Below are positions 36,977-45,653 of a stretch of DNA of 64,000 bases, piece by piece. The stretch is from Saccharomonospora piscinae (GTDB lineage: Bacteria > Actinomycetota > Actinomycetes > Mycobacteriales > Pseudonocardiaceae). The stretch spans positions 744,001 through 808,000 of the forward strand of contig NZ_VCEK01000001.1 of NCBI RefSeq assembly GCF_005862235.1, read 5' to 3'. The position numbers and the translations under genes are program-made. The notes under the pieces are model-generated. The model worked only from the letters and a program-made list of their open reading frames with translations, had not been told where the DNA came from and ran no database searches. The stretch's first letter is position 1. Every line of letters starts with the position of its first letter.

Positions 36977-37935
36977 GCGAGCAGGCGCCACGTCATCGTG
37001 CGGCCCAGTTCCTCGACCGGCTGGCGCACCGTGGTCAGGCGCGGCGTCACCGTCGTCGCCAGCACGGAGTCGTCGAACCCCACCACGGCGACGTCGTCCG
37101 GGACCGCGAGGCCCCGGGCCGCCAGCTCGCGCAACGCGCCCACCGCGATGATGTCGGCCGCGGCGAACACGGCGTCCAGCTCGGAGTGGCGCTCCAGCAG
37201 CTCCGCCATCGCCCTGGCCCCGGCCTCCACGGTGAAGTCGCTGTGGACCACGGCGTCCGCGCCGACGCCTGCCTCCGACAGTCCCAGCCGCCAGCCCGCG
37301 AAGCGGTCGATGCCGACCGCCATGTCGGCGGGCCCCGCCAGCGTGCCGAGCCCACGTCGACCGGTCGAGGTGAGGTGGCGCGCGGCGGTGAGCCCGCCCG
37401 TGAAGTTGTCGGCGTCCACGTAGGGCACGTCGCTCCCGCTGAGCGGACGGCCGCCCGCGACCACCGGCAGGCCCGCCTCGGCGAGCCGCTGCGGCAGCGG
37501 GTCGTCACCGTGCATGCTCACGACCAGCGCGCCGTCGACGTGCCCGCTGCACAGGTACTTCTCCAGCCGCGCACCGTCGTCGTCCTCGGCGAGCATCATG
37601 AGCACCAGCTGCCGGAGGCTGCCGGACAAGCCGGCGTGAACCCCGCGCAGGACGCCCGCGAAGAACGGGTCACCGAACACCCGTTCACCGGGCTCGGAGA
37701 CCACGAGCGCCACGGAGTTGGTCCGCCGGGTCACCAGGCTGCGGGCGGCCTCGTTGGGGACGTAGCCGACGGTCTCGATCGCGCGCGTCACCGCCCGCCG
37801 CGCCCGCCCGCTGACCCCCGGCGAGTTGTTGATCACCCGGGAGACGGTCGAGCGGGACACTCCCGCCACCCGCGCCACTTCCTCGAGCGTGGGGGCGCCC
37901 CGATGCTCGACCGCCGCGTTCCCGGGCTCGATCAT
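36901..37935 (-). CDS. cebR: LacI family repressor of the cellobiose operon (CebR-like)
   Basis: The 344-residue LacI protein has a helix-turn-helix at about 15-62 (TLEEVARVAGVSRSTVSRVI) and a periplasmic-binding-like core. It is the last gene of the cebE-F-G-bgl operon, starting inside the beta-glucosidase (ATGA overlap). Two 14-base boxes identical or nearly identical to the Streptomyces CebR box (TGGGAGCGCTCCCA) precede cebE. Cello-oligosaccharides would be inducers, as in Streptomyces. The start ATG at 37935 has GGACGAGA upstream. Confidence 0.85.
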   Translation of the reverse strand: MIEPGNAAVEHRGAPTLEEVARVAGVSRSTVSRVINNSPGVSGRARRAVTRAIETVGYVPNEAARSLVTRRTNSVALVVSEPGERVFGDPFFAGVLRGVHAGLSGSLRQLVLMMLAEDDDGARLEKYLCSGHVDGALVVSMHGDDPLPQRLAEAGLPVVAGGRPLSGSDVPYVDADNFTGGLTAARHLTSTGRRGLGTLAGPADMAVGIDRFAGWRLGLSEAGVGADAVVHSDFTVEAGARAMAELLERHSELDAVFAAADIIAVGALRELAARGLAVPDDVAVVGFDDSVLATTVTPRLTTVRQPVEELGRTMTWRLLAQLAGETPLPPSILLPTELVVRESA

Positions 37936-39362
37936 TCTCGTCCTGCCAAACCGTTGTCCGCCATCACCCGGGCATACCATGACGCACTCGCCTTGGGAGT
38001 GCGGCGCTGGGTCGCGTAGTCGACGTGCACGAGCCCGAAGCGCTTGGCGTAGCCCTCGGCCCACTCGAAGTTGTCGAGCAGCGACCAGTAGAAGTAGCCC
38101 CGCAGGTCCACTCCTGCTTCGATCGCCGCGTGCGCCGCGCGCAGGTGTGCGTCGACGAACGCGATCCGGTCGGTGTCGGCGATGTGGCCGTCGGCCCCGA
38201 TCTCGTCGGGAAACGCCACCCCGTTCTCCGTGATGTACAGCGGCAGGCGCGGGTACTCGGTGTGCAACCGCAGCAGCAGTCCCGTGAGTGGTTCGGGACT
38301 GATGTCCCAGCCGGAGTCCGTCTTCGGCAGGTCCCGCTCCGGAAAGCTCACGTGCTCCGCCCCGACCCACTCCGAGGGCAGGCCGGACCGCGCGTCCGGC
38401 ACGGCCGACACCAGCAGGTCCCGGTAGTAGTTCACGCCCAGGAAATCCACCGGGGTGCCGATGATCCGCTCGTCACCGTCGTGGATCGCGTCACGCAGGC
38501 CGTAGGGCTCGAGGTCGGTGAGCACGTCGTCCGGGTAGCGCCCCCGCAGTACCGGGTCGAGGAACACGCGGTTCTGCAGCCCGTCGACCCGCCGGGCCAC
38601 GTCCCAGTCCGCGGCCGACCCGGGGTCGGCGACCCCGACCGGGAACAGGTTGAGTGTCACCCCCACCTCGGCACCGGGCACCGTGTCCCGGATCGCGGCG
38701 GCCCCCAGCCCGTGCGCGAGCAGCAGGTGGTGCGCGGCGGCGACGGCGGCACGGGGCTCCGTGCGTCCGGGAGCGTGCCGCCCCGATCCGTAGCCGAGGA
38801 AGGCCGAGCACCACGGCTCGTTCAGGGTCGTCCACGTGCCGACCCGGTCGCCGAGGCGCTCGACGACGGCGGCGGCGTAGTCGGCGAACCGGTACGCCGT
38901 GTCGCGGGCGGTCCACCCGCCCCGCTCCTCCAGCGCCTGCGGGAGATCCCAGTGGTACAGCGTGGGCCACGGGGTCACTCCCGCATCCAGCAGGTTGTCG
39001 ATCAGCCGCTCGTAGAAGTCGAGCCCCGCCGCGTTGATCTCACCACCGTCCGGGCGGACCCGGGGCCACGCCAGAGAGAAGCGGTACACGCCCACGCCGA
39101 GGTCCCGCATGAGCGCGACGTCGGCGGGCATCCGGTGGTAGTGGTCGGCGGCGGGATCACCGGTGTCCCCGCCCGCCACGGCCCCCTCCCTGGCACAGAA
39201 GGCGTCCCAGATGGACGGTGTCCGGCCGTCAGCGGTGGTCGCGCCCTCGACCTGGAACGCCGCCGTGGCCACTCCCCAGCGGAAGTCCGCAGGGAACGTC
39301 ACGGGTGGCGCCGGCGTCGCGGGGTTTCCGGCCGGTCCGGTTCCGTCATGAACTGTCGACAC
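37932..39362 (-). CDS. bglC: GH1 beta-glucosidase (cytosolic)
   Basis: The 476-residue family 1 hydrolase cleaves cellobiose to glucose. The acid/base glutamate is in TLNEPWC and the nucleophile in YITENGVAF; N-terminal FRWGVATAAFQVEG is typical. No signal peptide is seen, so it works inside the cell on imported cellobiose. It is the fourth gene of the ceb operon, with the stop overlapping the cebR start. Its own start lies three bases after the upstream permease stop. Confidence 0.95.
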   Translation of the reverse strand: MSTVHDGTGPAGNPATPAPPVTFPADFRWGVATAAFQVEGATTADGRTPSIWDAFCAREGAVAGGDTGDPAADHYHRMPADVALMRDLGVGVYRFSLAWPRVRPDGGEINAAGLDFYERLIDNLLDAGVTPWPTLYHWDLPQALEERGGWTARDTAYRFADYAAAVVERLGDRVGTWTTLNEPWCSAFLGYGSGRHAPGRTEPRAAVAAAHHLLLAHGLGAAAIRDTVPGAEVGVTLNLFPVGVADPGSAADWDVARRVDGLQNRVFLDPVLRGRYPDDVLTDLEPYGLRDAIHDGDERIIGTPVDFLGVNYYRDLLVSAVPDARSGLPSEWVGAEHVSFPERDLPKTDSGWDISPEPLTGLLLRLHTEYPRLPLYITENGVAFPDEIGADGHIADTDRIAFVDAHLRAAHAAIEAGVDLRGYFYWSLLDNFEWAEGYAKRFGLVHVDYATQRRTPKASASWYARVMADNGLAGRE

Positions 39363-39365
39363 GAG

Positions 39366-40229
39366 CTATCCCTTCACAGCACCTTGCATGATCCCGGCCA
39401 CGATCTGGCGGCCGAGCAGGAAGAACACGACGAGGATCGGAACGGTGGCCAGCGTGGTGCCCGCCAGCACCAGCGAGTAGTCCACGTAGTAACCGCTCTG
39501 CAGCTTCTCCAGCGCCACCTGGACCGTCGGGTTGTCCGGTCCCAGCGCCACCAGCGGCCACAGGAAGTCGTTCCAGGACGTCATGAACGTGAACATGGCG
39601 AGAAACGCCGCCGCGGGTCGCACGGCGGGCAGGCACACGTGCCAGAACACGCGGATCATCGAGCAGCCGTCCACCCGTGCGGCCTCGATGAGTTCGTACG
39701 GGACGGCACTCACGGTGTACTGGCGCATCCAGAACACACCGATGGCCGTCACGAGGTTCGGCACGATCACGGCCTGCAACTGGTTGGCCCAGCCCAGCTC
39801 GGCCATCGCCATGTAGAGCGGGATGATGCCGAGCTGCGTCGGCACCGCCAGCGTCGCGACGACGAACACGAACAGCCCGTTGCGGCCCTTGAACCGCAGT
39901 TTGGCGAACGCGAACCCGGCCAGGCTGGAGAACAGCACCGTCGAGATCGTCACCGACCCGGAGACGATGACGCTGTTGCCGAGCGCCTTCCAGAACGGCA
40001 CGGTGTCGAACACCCGCGCCGCGTTGGCGAAGAAGTTGCCTCCGGGTACCAGTGGCGGGATCTGCTCGGTCAGCATCGAGCCGTCCCGGCTGGCGACCAG
40101 GAACGACCAGTAGAACGGGAAGACCGAGCCGAGGACGAAGGCGATCAGCAGCCCGTAGACCCAGAAGGTGGGCCTGCCGGGGCCGGACAGCCGCGGTGTG
40201 CGGGCACGGGTCAGGACAGACACGCTCAT
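39366..40229 (-). CDS. cebG: Carbohydrate ABC permease (CebG-like)
   Basis: The 287-residue protein has six predicted transmembrane helices and the binding-protein-dependent permease loop (EAARVDGCSMIRVFWHVCLP, about 202-221). It pairs with the CebF-like permease. ATG at 40229 overlaps the upstream stop as ATGA. The ATPase is absent; Streptomyces uses the shared MsiK ATPase for this transporter, and the same is likely here. Confidence 0.92.
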   Translation of the reverse strand: MSVSVLTRARTPRLSGPGRPTFWVYGLLIAFVLGSVFPFYWSFLVASRDGSMLTEQIPPLVPGGNFFANAARVFDTVPFWKALGNSVIVSGSVTISTVLFSSLAGFAFAKLRFKGRNGLFVFVVATLAVPTQLGIIPLYMAMAELGWANQLQAVIVPNLVTAIGVFWMRQYTVSAVPYELIEAARVDGCSMIRVFWHVCLPAVRPAAAFLAMFTFMTSWNDFLWPLVALGPDNPTVQVALEKLQSGYYVDYSLVLAGTTLATVPILVVFFLLGRQIVAGIMQGAVKG

Positions 40230-41230
40230 CGATCGTCCCCCGTCGAGGCGATACGCCGCGTCAGCAGGAAGTTCACGAGCGCGATGCCGATGATGAGGAC
40301 GAACAGCACCCACGCGACGGCGGAGGCGTAGCCGAGGTCCTCGCGCTCGAACGCGGACTGGTACATGTACAGGGTGATGGTCTGGAACTGATTGGTGGAA
40401 CCACCGTTGTTCGAGCCCGGCATCGCGTCGAACAACTTGGGCTCGGTGAAGATCTGCAGGCCACCGATCGTCGAGGTGATCACCACGAAGATCAGGGTCG
40501 GCCGCAGCATCGGCAGCGTGACGCTGACGAACCGGCGCACCGCGCCGGCGCCGTCGACCACGGCGGCCTCGTTGACCTCCTTCGGGATGGCCTGCATGGC
40601 GGCCAGCACGATCAGCGCGTTGTAGCCCACCCAGCGCCAGTTCACCATCACGGCGATGGCGACGTGGCTGGAGAACCGGTCGGCCTGCCAGTCGACCCGG
40701 TCCAGGCCCAGCAGTTCCAGTACGCCGTTCACCAGCCCGTACTGCGGGCCGAACAGGTTGGCGAAGATGATGCCCAGCGCCACCAGGGACGCCACGTACG
40801 GCATCAGCACGCCGACCCGCCACCCCGTCGGGAACCGCACCCGCGTGTTCAGCAGCGCCGCCAGCAGCACCGCCATGATGATCTGCGGCCCGCTGGAGAG
40901 CACGAAGATGCTCAGCGTGTTGACCAGGGTCTTCCAGAACTGCTCGTCACCGAGCAGCCGCGCGTAGTTGTCCAGGCCGAGAAACGACGGGGAGTCGTCG
41001 ATCAGTTCCCAGTCGAACAGCGACACGTACGCCGTGTAGAGCAGGGGGAACAGGCCGACGACACCGAAGATGACGAAGAACGGCGCCACGTAGAGGTACG
41101 GCGAGTAGCGCACGTCCCACCGGCTCACCCGGTCACGCCAGCTGGGGCGCGACCGGGTGAGCGGAGGGCCCGCGGGCTCGGGCGCCGCCTCGTCCTCGGC
41201 AGCCGCCGGGGCGGGGCTCGTCTGACTCAC
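40226..41230 (-). CDS. cebF: Carbohydrate ABC permease (CebF-like)
   Basis: The 334-residue protein has a disordered Ala/Pro-rich N-terminus (about 1-40) and six transmembrane helices. The EAA-type loop (KEVNEAAVVDGAGAVRRFVS) near the C-terminal half contacts the ATPase. GTG at 41230 has GGGAGCGAAC upstream and follows the cebE stop by 11 bases. It forms the membrane channel with CebG. Confidence 0.92.
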   Translation of the reverse strand: MSQTSPAPAAAEDEAAPEPAGPPLTRSRPSWRDRVSRWDVRYSPYLYVAPFFVIFGVVGLFPLLYTAYVSLFDWELIDDSPSFLGLDNYARLLGDEQFWKTLVNTLSIFVLSSGPQIIMAVLLAALLNTRVRFPTGWRVGVLMPYVASLVALGIIFANLFGPQYGLVNGVLELLGLDRVDWQADRFSSHVAIAVMVNWRWVGYNALIVLAAMQAIPKEVNEAAVVDGAGAVRRFVSVTLPMLRPTLIFVVITSTIGGLQIFTEPKLFDAMPGSNNGGSTNQFQTITLYMYQSAFEREDLGYASAVAWVLFVLIIGIALVNFLLTRRIASTGDDR

Positions 41231-41241
41231 GTTCGCTCCCG

Positions 41242-42534
41242 TCAGGACGCGATCTGCTTGGCGGACTGGACGAGCTGCTGCCAGCCCTCGTCGGGCGAGG
41301 CACCCTGCTCGACGGACTGCAGTGCGGGAGTGGCCGCGTTCTCCTGGATCTTGCCGTCACCGGGGCCCTTGTACTGGGCCTCGCCCACCTTCTGCGCCTG
41401 CGCCGCGAACAGCTCCCCGATCTCGGCGCCACCGAAGTACTCGTTGGTCGCCGCCAGCAGATCCGGTGACTCCAGCGCCTCGACCTGGCTGGGGAACGCT
41501 CCGGCCGCCTTGAACGCGGTGATCTGCTGTTCCGGTTCGGTCAGCCATGCCGCGAACGCCGCGGCCTCCTCCGGATGCTCGCTCTGCGTGGGCACCGCGA
41601 GGTAGGAGCCACCCCAGTTGCCACCGCCGCCGGGGAACGCGTCGGTCACGGCCCACTCGCCCGCCAGGTCCTCGCCCGCCTGCTCCTCGATCACCCCGAG
41701 CATCCACGCCGGGCAGGTCTTCGTCGCGAACGCCGACTGGGTGAAGCCGCTGTTCCACTCGTTGCTGAACGCCACGAGCCCCGCGGACTGGCCGCGCGCG
41801 GCCGCGTCCGTCACCTCGTCCCAGTTCTGCCGGATCGTGGGGTTGGATTCGATGGTCAGGTTGTCCTGCCGGTCGAAGTAGCCCACGTCGAGCTGGTTCT
41901 GCATGGCGTTGAAGATCTGCGCCGACGAGTCGAACCACGCCACGTCGTCGACCTCGGCGATGAACTCGTCACCGGCCTCGAAGTAGCTGTCCCAGGTCTC
42001 GAACAGCGCCTTGACGTCCTCGGGGTCGGACGGCAGCCCGGCCTGCTCGAAGAGATCCTTGCGGTAGCACATCGCCAGGGGGCCGATGTCCGTGCCGTAA
42101 CCGAGCAGCTTGCCGTCCTTGTCCTGGCCGCTCTCGTACTTCCAGTCCAGCCAGCGGTCGGGACCCACGTCGGACGGCCCGATTTCGCTCAGGTCGTGGA
42201 AGCGGCTCGACTTGCCCAGCGCCTCGGGCATGTGGCCTTCCTCGATGGCGACCACGTCCTCCAGCCCGGACCCGGCGCCGAGTTTCGTGAACATGGCCTG
42301 GTGGTGCGGGCCGCCCTGCCCCGTGGTGTGGGGCACGATGTCGATGTCCGGATTGAGCCGCTCGTACTCGGCGTAGAGCTCCTCGTATCCGAACTCGCCG
42401 AAGGTCGCGATGGTGAGCTCGGTCTTGCCGCCGTCGGCGGAGTCGTCCCCGCCACAGGCCACGGTCACCAGACCTGCGGCGGCCACGGCGGAGGTCGCGG
42501 CGATGGCGCGTCTGAGTTGGTGTCGCACGGTCAC
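41242..42534 (-). CDS. cebE: Extracellular sugar-binding lipoprotein (CebE-like)
   Basis: The 430-residue lipoprotein has a signal peptide and lipobox LVTVACGG (Cys near 27), then a family 1 solute-binding domain (ATFGEFGYEELYAEYERLNP, GNWGGSYLAVP). In Streptomyces CebE binds cellobiose and cellotriose. It is the first gene of the operon, 28 bases after the CebR box. Order cebE-F-G-bglC matches Streptomyces, where cebR is separate and divergent; here cebR is the last gene of the same operon. Confidence 0.93.
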   Translation of the reverse strand: MTVRHQLRRAIAATSAVAAAGLVTVACGGDDSADGGKTELTIATFGEFGYEELYAEYERLNPDIDIVPHTTGQGGPHHQAMFTKLGAGSGLEDVVAIEEGHMPEALGKSSRFHDLSEIGPSDVGPDRWLDWKYESGQDKDGKLLGYGTDIGPLAMCYRKDLFEQAGLPSDPEDVKALFETWDSYFEAGDEFIAEVDDVAWFDSSAQIFNAMQNQLDVGYFDRQDNLTIESNPTIRQNWDEVTDAAARGQSAGLVAFSNEWNSGFTQSAFATKTCPAWMLGVIEEQAGEDLAGEWAVTDAFPGGGGNWGGSYLAVPTQSEHPEEAAAFAAWLTEPEQQITAFKAAGAFPSQVEALESPDLLAATNEYFGGAEIGELFAAQAQKVGEAQYKGPGDGKIQENAATPALQSVEQGASPDEGWQQLVQSAKQIAS

Positions 42535-42558
42535 CCCTCGTTGGGTTGGCTACACGAA

Positions 42559-42578
42559 AACTGGGAGCGCTCCCAGTT
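42559..42578 (-). promoter_or_regulatory. CebR box 1 (perfect palindrome)
   Basis: aactgggagcgctcccagtt is a 20-base perfect palindrome containing the 14-base CebR box TGGGAGCGCTCCCA (42562-42575). It lies 28 bases before the cebE start. A LacI-type CebR dimer bound here would block the ceb promoter. Confidence 0.85.
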
Positions 42579-42680
42579 GAGGGAGAAGACTGCACCCTCA
42601 CCCGTTCGGGTGTCAATGCGCGATGACCAGCTTGTTACCTCAGCGTCTCAACCGTGGCCCCCACATCTGCGCAGCAGAAC

Positions 42681-42694
42681 TGGGAGCGCTCCCG
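42681..42694 (-). promoter_or_regulatory. CebR box 2
   Basis: TGGGAGCGCTCCCG matches 13 of 14 positions of the CebR box. It lies 119 bases upstream of box 1 and at the very end of the MFS gene, so it may be an auxiliary operator for DNA looping. It could also control the MFS gene, but that gene runs toward it, so the ceb promoter is the better guess. Confidence 0.65.
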
Positions 42695-42695
42695 G

Positions 42696-44192
42696 TCAGG
42701 ACCGCCGCAACAGGAGTGGGCAGACGATCGCGGCCACGACCAGAACCACGGCCGCCGTGACGGTAGCGGCACTCAGGCCGTCGACGAACGCGGCGCGGGC
42801 GAGATCGCTGAGTTCGGCGGCGGTCTGCACCGGAAGCCGCTCCGCCACGCCGAGCGCCGCACCCAGGCTGGACCCGACCGTTTCGGCTCCTTCGGCCGGG
42901 ATATCACCGGGAACGCCGTCGAGCACCCGGGACCGGTAGAGCGCGGTCCCGATCGAACCGAGGACCGCGATACCCAGCGCCGCCCCGAACTCGGCGGCCG
43001 TCTCCGACAGCGCGGAGGCCGCTCCCGCGCGTGAGGCGGGCACGGACGCCACGACGACGTCAGTGGCGAGGGTCATCATCGGCGCGATCCCCGCGCCGAT
43101 GACACCCGCGGCCACGACGGCGAGGACAAGGCCGTCGCCGACGGGTGCGCGGCTCAGGGCCAGCATTCCCCCGGCCGCCACGAGCGAGCCCACGCCGAAG
43201 ACCACGGCGTAGCCCAGGCGGCCGACGAGCACCGACGACACGACCGACATGACTCCCACTCCGGCCATGACGGGCAACAGCGCCACGGCGGCGGCCAGCG
43301 GAGAGAGCCCGTGGACCAGTTGCAGGTACTGGGCGTTGTAGAGCATCACGCCCACCAGCGAGAACATCGCCAGCCCCGCGCCGAGGATCGCGCCGGTGAA
43401 CCGGGGATGCGTGAACAGCCGCAGCTCGACCAGCGGAGTGGACAGACGACGTTGCCGCGCCAGGAACACCGCGCCGAACAGCAGGCCCACGGCCAGCGCC
43501 CCGACCGGCGCAGGGCCGAGCGCCCCTTTCTCCGCGACCGCCTTCACCGACCAGACGACCGGCAGGATCATGGCGAACGACAGCGTCACGCTCCACAGGT
43601 CCAGCGGTGCCGCAACGGCACCGCGGTACTCCGGCACGAGCCGGGGCGCGAGCGCGACCAGCGCCACGACGGCGGGCACGTTGATCAGAAACACCGATCC
43701 CCACCACAGCGACTCCAGCAACACACCACCGACGATGGGCCCGAGGGCGATGCCACCGGACAGGCTCGCCGTCCAGATCCCGATGGCGCGGGTCCGCTCG
43801 CGCGGATCGGGAAACATCGTGCGGATCAGCGACAGTGTCGACGGCATCAGCGTGGCGCCACCGATGCCCATCAGAGCCCGGGCGGCGATGAGGACCTCCG
43901 GTGTCGCGGCGAACGCCGCGAGCACCGACGCCGCGCCGAACAGCCCCGACCCGAGCAGCAGCAGCCTGCGCCTGCCGATCCGGTCACCCAGATTGCCCAT
44001 GACGATCAGCAGCCCGGCCAGCAGGAACCCGTACACGTCGAGGATCCACAGGGTCTGACTCGGACTCGGTGCCAGCTCGGCCGTGATGGTCGGGATCGCG
44101 ATGTGCAGGATCGTGACCGCGGCGATCGAACTCGCTGACCGCGACGGCCTGGACGCGGTCTCGATGCGCCGGGTGGCCGAGTACCTGCGCAC
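42696..44192 (-). CDS. MFS multidrug exporter, 5'-truncated (DHA2-like)
   Basis: The 498-residue frame encodes a DHA2-type drug:proton antiporter with GNLGDRIGRRRLLLLG (motif A), GIWTASLSGGIALGPIVGG and about 13 helices. The first helix is broken: relatives read ...LDxTILHIAIP, but here the frame enters at AAVTILHIAIP after 24 basic residues encoded antisense to a TetR gene. Thus the start and first half of helix 1 are lost. The only start codon upstream is GTG 44192. The exporter may be non-functional or translated weakly from that codon. Confidence 0.8.
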   Translation of the reverse strand: MRRYSATRRIETASRPSRSASSIAAVTILHIAIPTITAELAPSPSQTLWILDVYGFLLAGLLIVMGNLGDRIGRRRLLLLGSGLFGAASVLAAFAATPEVLIAARALMGIGGATLMPSTLSLIRTMFPDPRERTRAIGIWTASLSGGIALGPIVGGVLLESLWWGSVFLINVPAVVALVALAPRLVPEYRGAVAAPLDLWSVTLSFAMILPVVWSVKAVAEKGALGPAPVGALAVGLLFGAVFLARQRRLSTPLVELRLFTHPRFTGAILGAGLAMFSLVGVMLYNAQYLQLVHGLSPLAAAVALLPVMAGVGVMSVVSSVLVGRLGYAVVFGVGSLVAAGGMLALSRAPVGDGLVLAVVAAGVIGAGIAPMMTLATDVVVASVPASRAGAASALSETAAEFGAALGIAVLGSIGTALYRSRVLDGVPGDIPAEGAETVGSSLGAALGVAERLPVQTAAELSDLARAAFVDGLSAATVTAAVVLVVAAIVCPLLLRRS

Positions 44193-44733
44193 CGGCCCGG
44201 CGTCGCTCTACCGCCACATCGCTCACCGGGACGAACTGGTCACCGCGATGGTCGAGCACGTCACCGCCGCGTTCGACTATCCGGACCCCGCCGGATTGGA
44301 CTGGCGCGAGTGCATGCACGTGCTGGCCCGGCAGGACTGGACCGCCTTTCTGACCCACCCGTGGCTGCTGACGGCCACCACCACCGTCACCCCGCCCTTC
44401 GGGACAGCGTCGCTGGCGGCCATGGAATGGGCGCTGACGGCGCTGGGGGAACTCCGGCTCCCCCCGCACGAAGCCGCTCGCGCGATCATGACGATCAACA
44501 ATTACGTCCAGGGCACGGCGCGGGTCGTGTTGGGGCAACCCCGTGAAGGCGCCGAGCCGGACCCCGGCCGCAGCTGGCAGGACCGGCTCCACGACACCGA
44601 TCTCCGGTCGTTCCCGCGCCTGCGGGCGCTGATCGCCGAGCCGCTGCCGGACGGGGACCGGAACTGGTTCGAGGACGGTCTCGACGTCATTCTGGACGGC
44701 GTGCAGGCACGACGGCGCGGCGAGCAGAGATGA
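44083..44733 (+). CDS. TetR family regulator, N-terminus fused to MFS gene
   Basis: The 216-residue frame has a TetR helix-turn-helix (about 9-55; RIVTAAIELADRDGLDAVSM, RTGPASLYRHI) and a TetR_C-type ligand domain. Relatives have 10-20 more residues before RIVxAA. Here the residues before RIV lie inside the antisense MFS gene (start GTG 44083 or ATG 44101). TetR-MFS pairs are usually divergent with 50-150 bases between; here they overlap by 110 bases and neither has its own start region. A deletion that removed the intergenic region and both starts would give this structure. Confidence 0.7.
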   Translation: MMVGIAMCRIVTAAIELADRDGLDAVSMRRVAEYLRTGPASLYRHIAHRDELVTAMVEHVTAAFDYPDPAGLDWRECMHVLARQDWTAFLTHPWLLTATTTVTPPFGTASLAAMEWALTALGELRLPPHEAARAIMTINNYVQGTARVVLGQPREGAEPDPGRSWQDRLHDTDLRSFPRLRALIAEPLPDGDRNWFEDGLDVILDGVQARRRGEQR

Positions 44734-44811
44734 CGGGCGGGTCGCGGGAGATCCGGCGACAACTCCGGGGCACCGTGCCCCAGCTTCGCTTCGCGCCAGT
44801 ACCGTCTTCCC

Positions 44812-45225
44812 ATGCGGTTCCGCGACGATCCCGACGGCGACCGGTTCTTCGCCCTGCGCACCTTCCGGCGCGACGGTAGGGTTACGGCCACGCCGGTGTG
44901 GCTCGCGCCAGTCGGTGATCGCTGGTACGCCTATACGCCCAGCCGGTCGTGGAAGGTCGTGCGCATCCGCCGTACACCCCGGATCGAGATCGCCCCTTCG
45001 ACCTTCGATGGCACACCCACCGGCGCATGGCTCACCGGAAACGCGAGGATTCTGCCCACGGCGGAGCTGCCCGCCGCGAAGCGTGCGATGCTCGCGAAGT
45101 ACGGCACGGCGTTCCGGTGGTTCGTGCTCGTGACCTTTCTCGGCAGGTGGCGTCGGCGCGGCGGACCCGCGGTGGGTCTGGAGTTCGTGCTGGACGAGCC
45201 GGGCGCCGAGGACACAACCACCTGA
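44812..45225 (+). CDS. PPOX-class F420-dependent oxidoreductase family protein
   Basis: The 137-residue split-barrel protein resembles pyridoxamine 5'-phosphate oxidase-like, F420-dependent enzymes of actinobacteria (RRDGRVTATPVWLAP, RIRRTPRIEIAPSTFDG, PTGAWLTGNARIL). Family knowledge: such proteins bind FMN or F420 and reduce small molecules or sense heme. Substrate unknown. The ATG is the natural start. It is separated from the convergent membrane gene by seven bases. Confidence 0.85.
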   Translation: MRFRDDPDGDRFFALRTFRRDGRVTATPVWLAPVGDRWYAYTPSRSWKVVRIRRTPRIEIAPSTFDGTPTGAWLTGNARILPTAELPAAKRAMLAKYGTAFRWFVLVTFLGRWRRRGGPAVGLEFVLDEPGAEDTTT

Positions 45226-45232
45226 GGACGAC

Positions 45233-45649
45233 CTAGCCCCCACGCCGGCGTGTGTGCCGGAACAGACCCGCCGCCAGTACCACCAGCCACACGACCACCA
45301 GCGTCAGCGCCAGGGCGACCGGGTAGTCGCGGTCGTGCAGGCCGGGGTTCGCGGGTGCCGGATACGGCCGGTACAGCAACGGCACGGCAAGCAGCACCAG
45401 TACCGCGCTGAGCACCGCGCCCGCCGCGACCGGCGCGCGCCACGGCTCCGGCAGCACGCGGGCCAGCAACACACCCGCGACGCCGACGAGCGGAGCGACG
45501 AGGAAGTCGTGGGCGAGCGTGCCACCCGCGAACCACCACAGTGCCGAGGGCCAGCGCGCCGAGGTCGTCACGAACTCGAAGGCCAGCACGCCGCCCCAGG
45601 CCAGGGCGGCCAGCCCGGCGAGCGACAGCAGCACCCGTGCGGTCCTCAT
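45233..45649 (-). CDS. Integral membrane protein (138 aa)
   Basis: The 138-residue protein has about four hydrophobic helices (about 5-25, 37-60, 65-87, 107-130) and an Arg-rich tail. A short Tyr/Pro-rich loop (RPYPAPANPGLHDRDYP) lies between helices 3 and 4. It starts four bases from the molybdopterin-oxidoreductase stop, so it belongs to that operon. No family is recognised; a membrane partner of the Mo-enzyme is a reasonable guess. Confidence 0.7.
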   Translation of the reverse strand: MRTARVLLSLAGLAALAWGGVLAFEFVTTSARWPSALWWFAGGTLAHDFLVAPLVGVAGVLLARVLPEPWRAPVAAGAVLSAVLVLLAVPLLYRPYPAPANPGLHDRDYPVALALTLVVVWLVVLAAGLFRHTRRRGG

Positions 45650-45653
45650 GTCC

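Noticed and set aside
38025-40331. A 768-codon frame antisense to beta-glucosidase and cebG
   Set aside because: His/Arg/Gly-rich, no motif, and both sense genes have clear families and good spacing.
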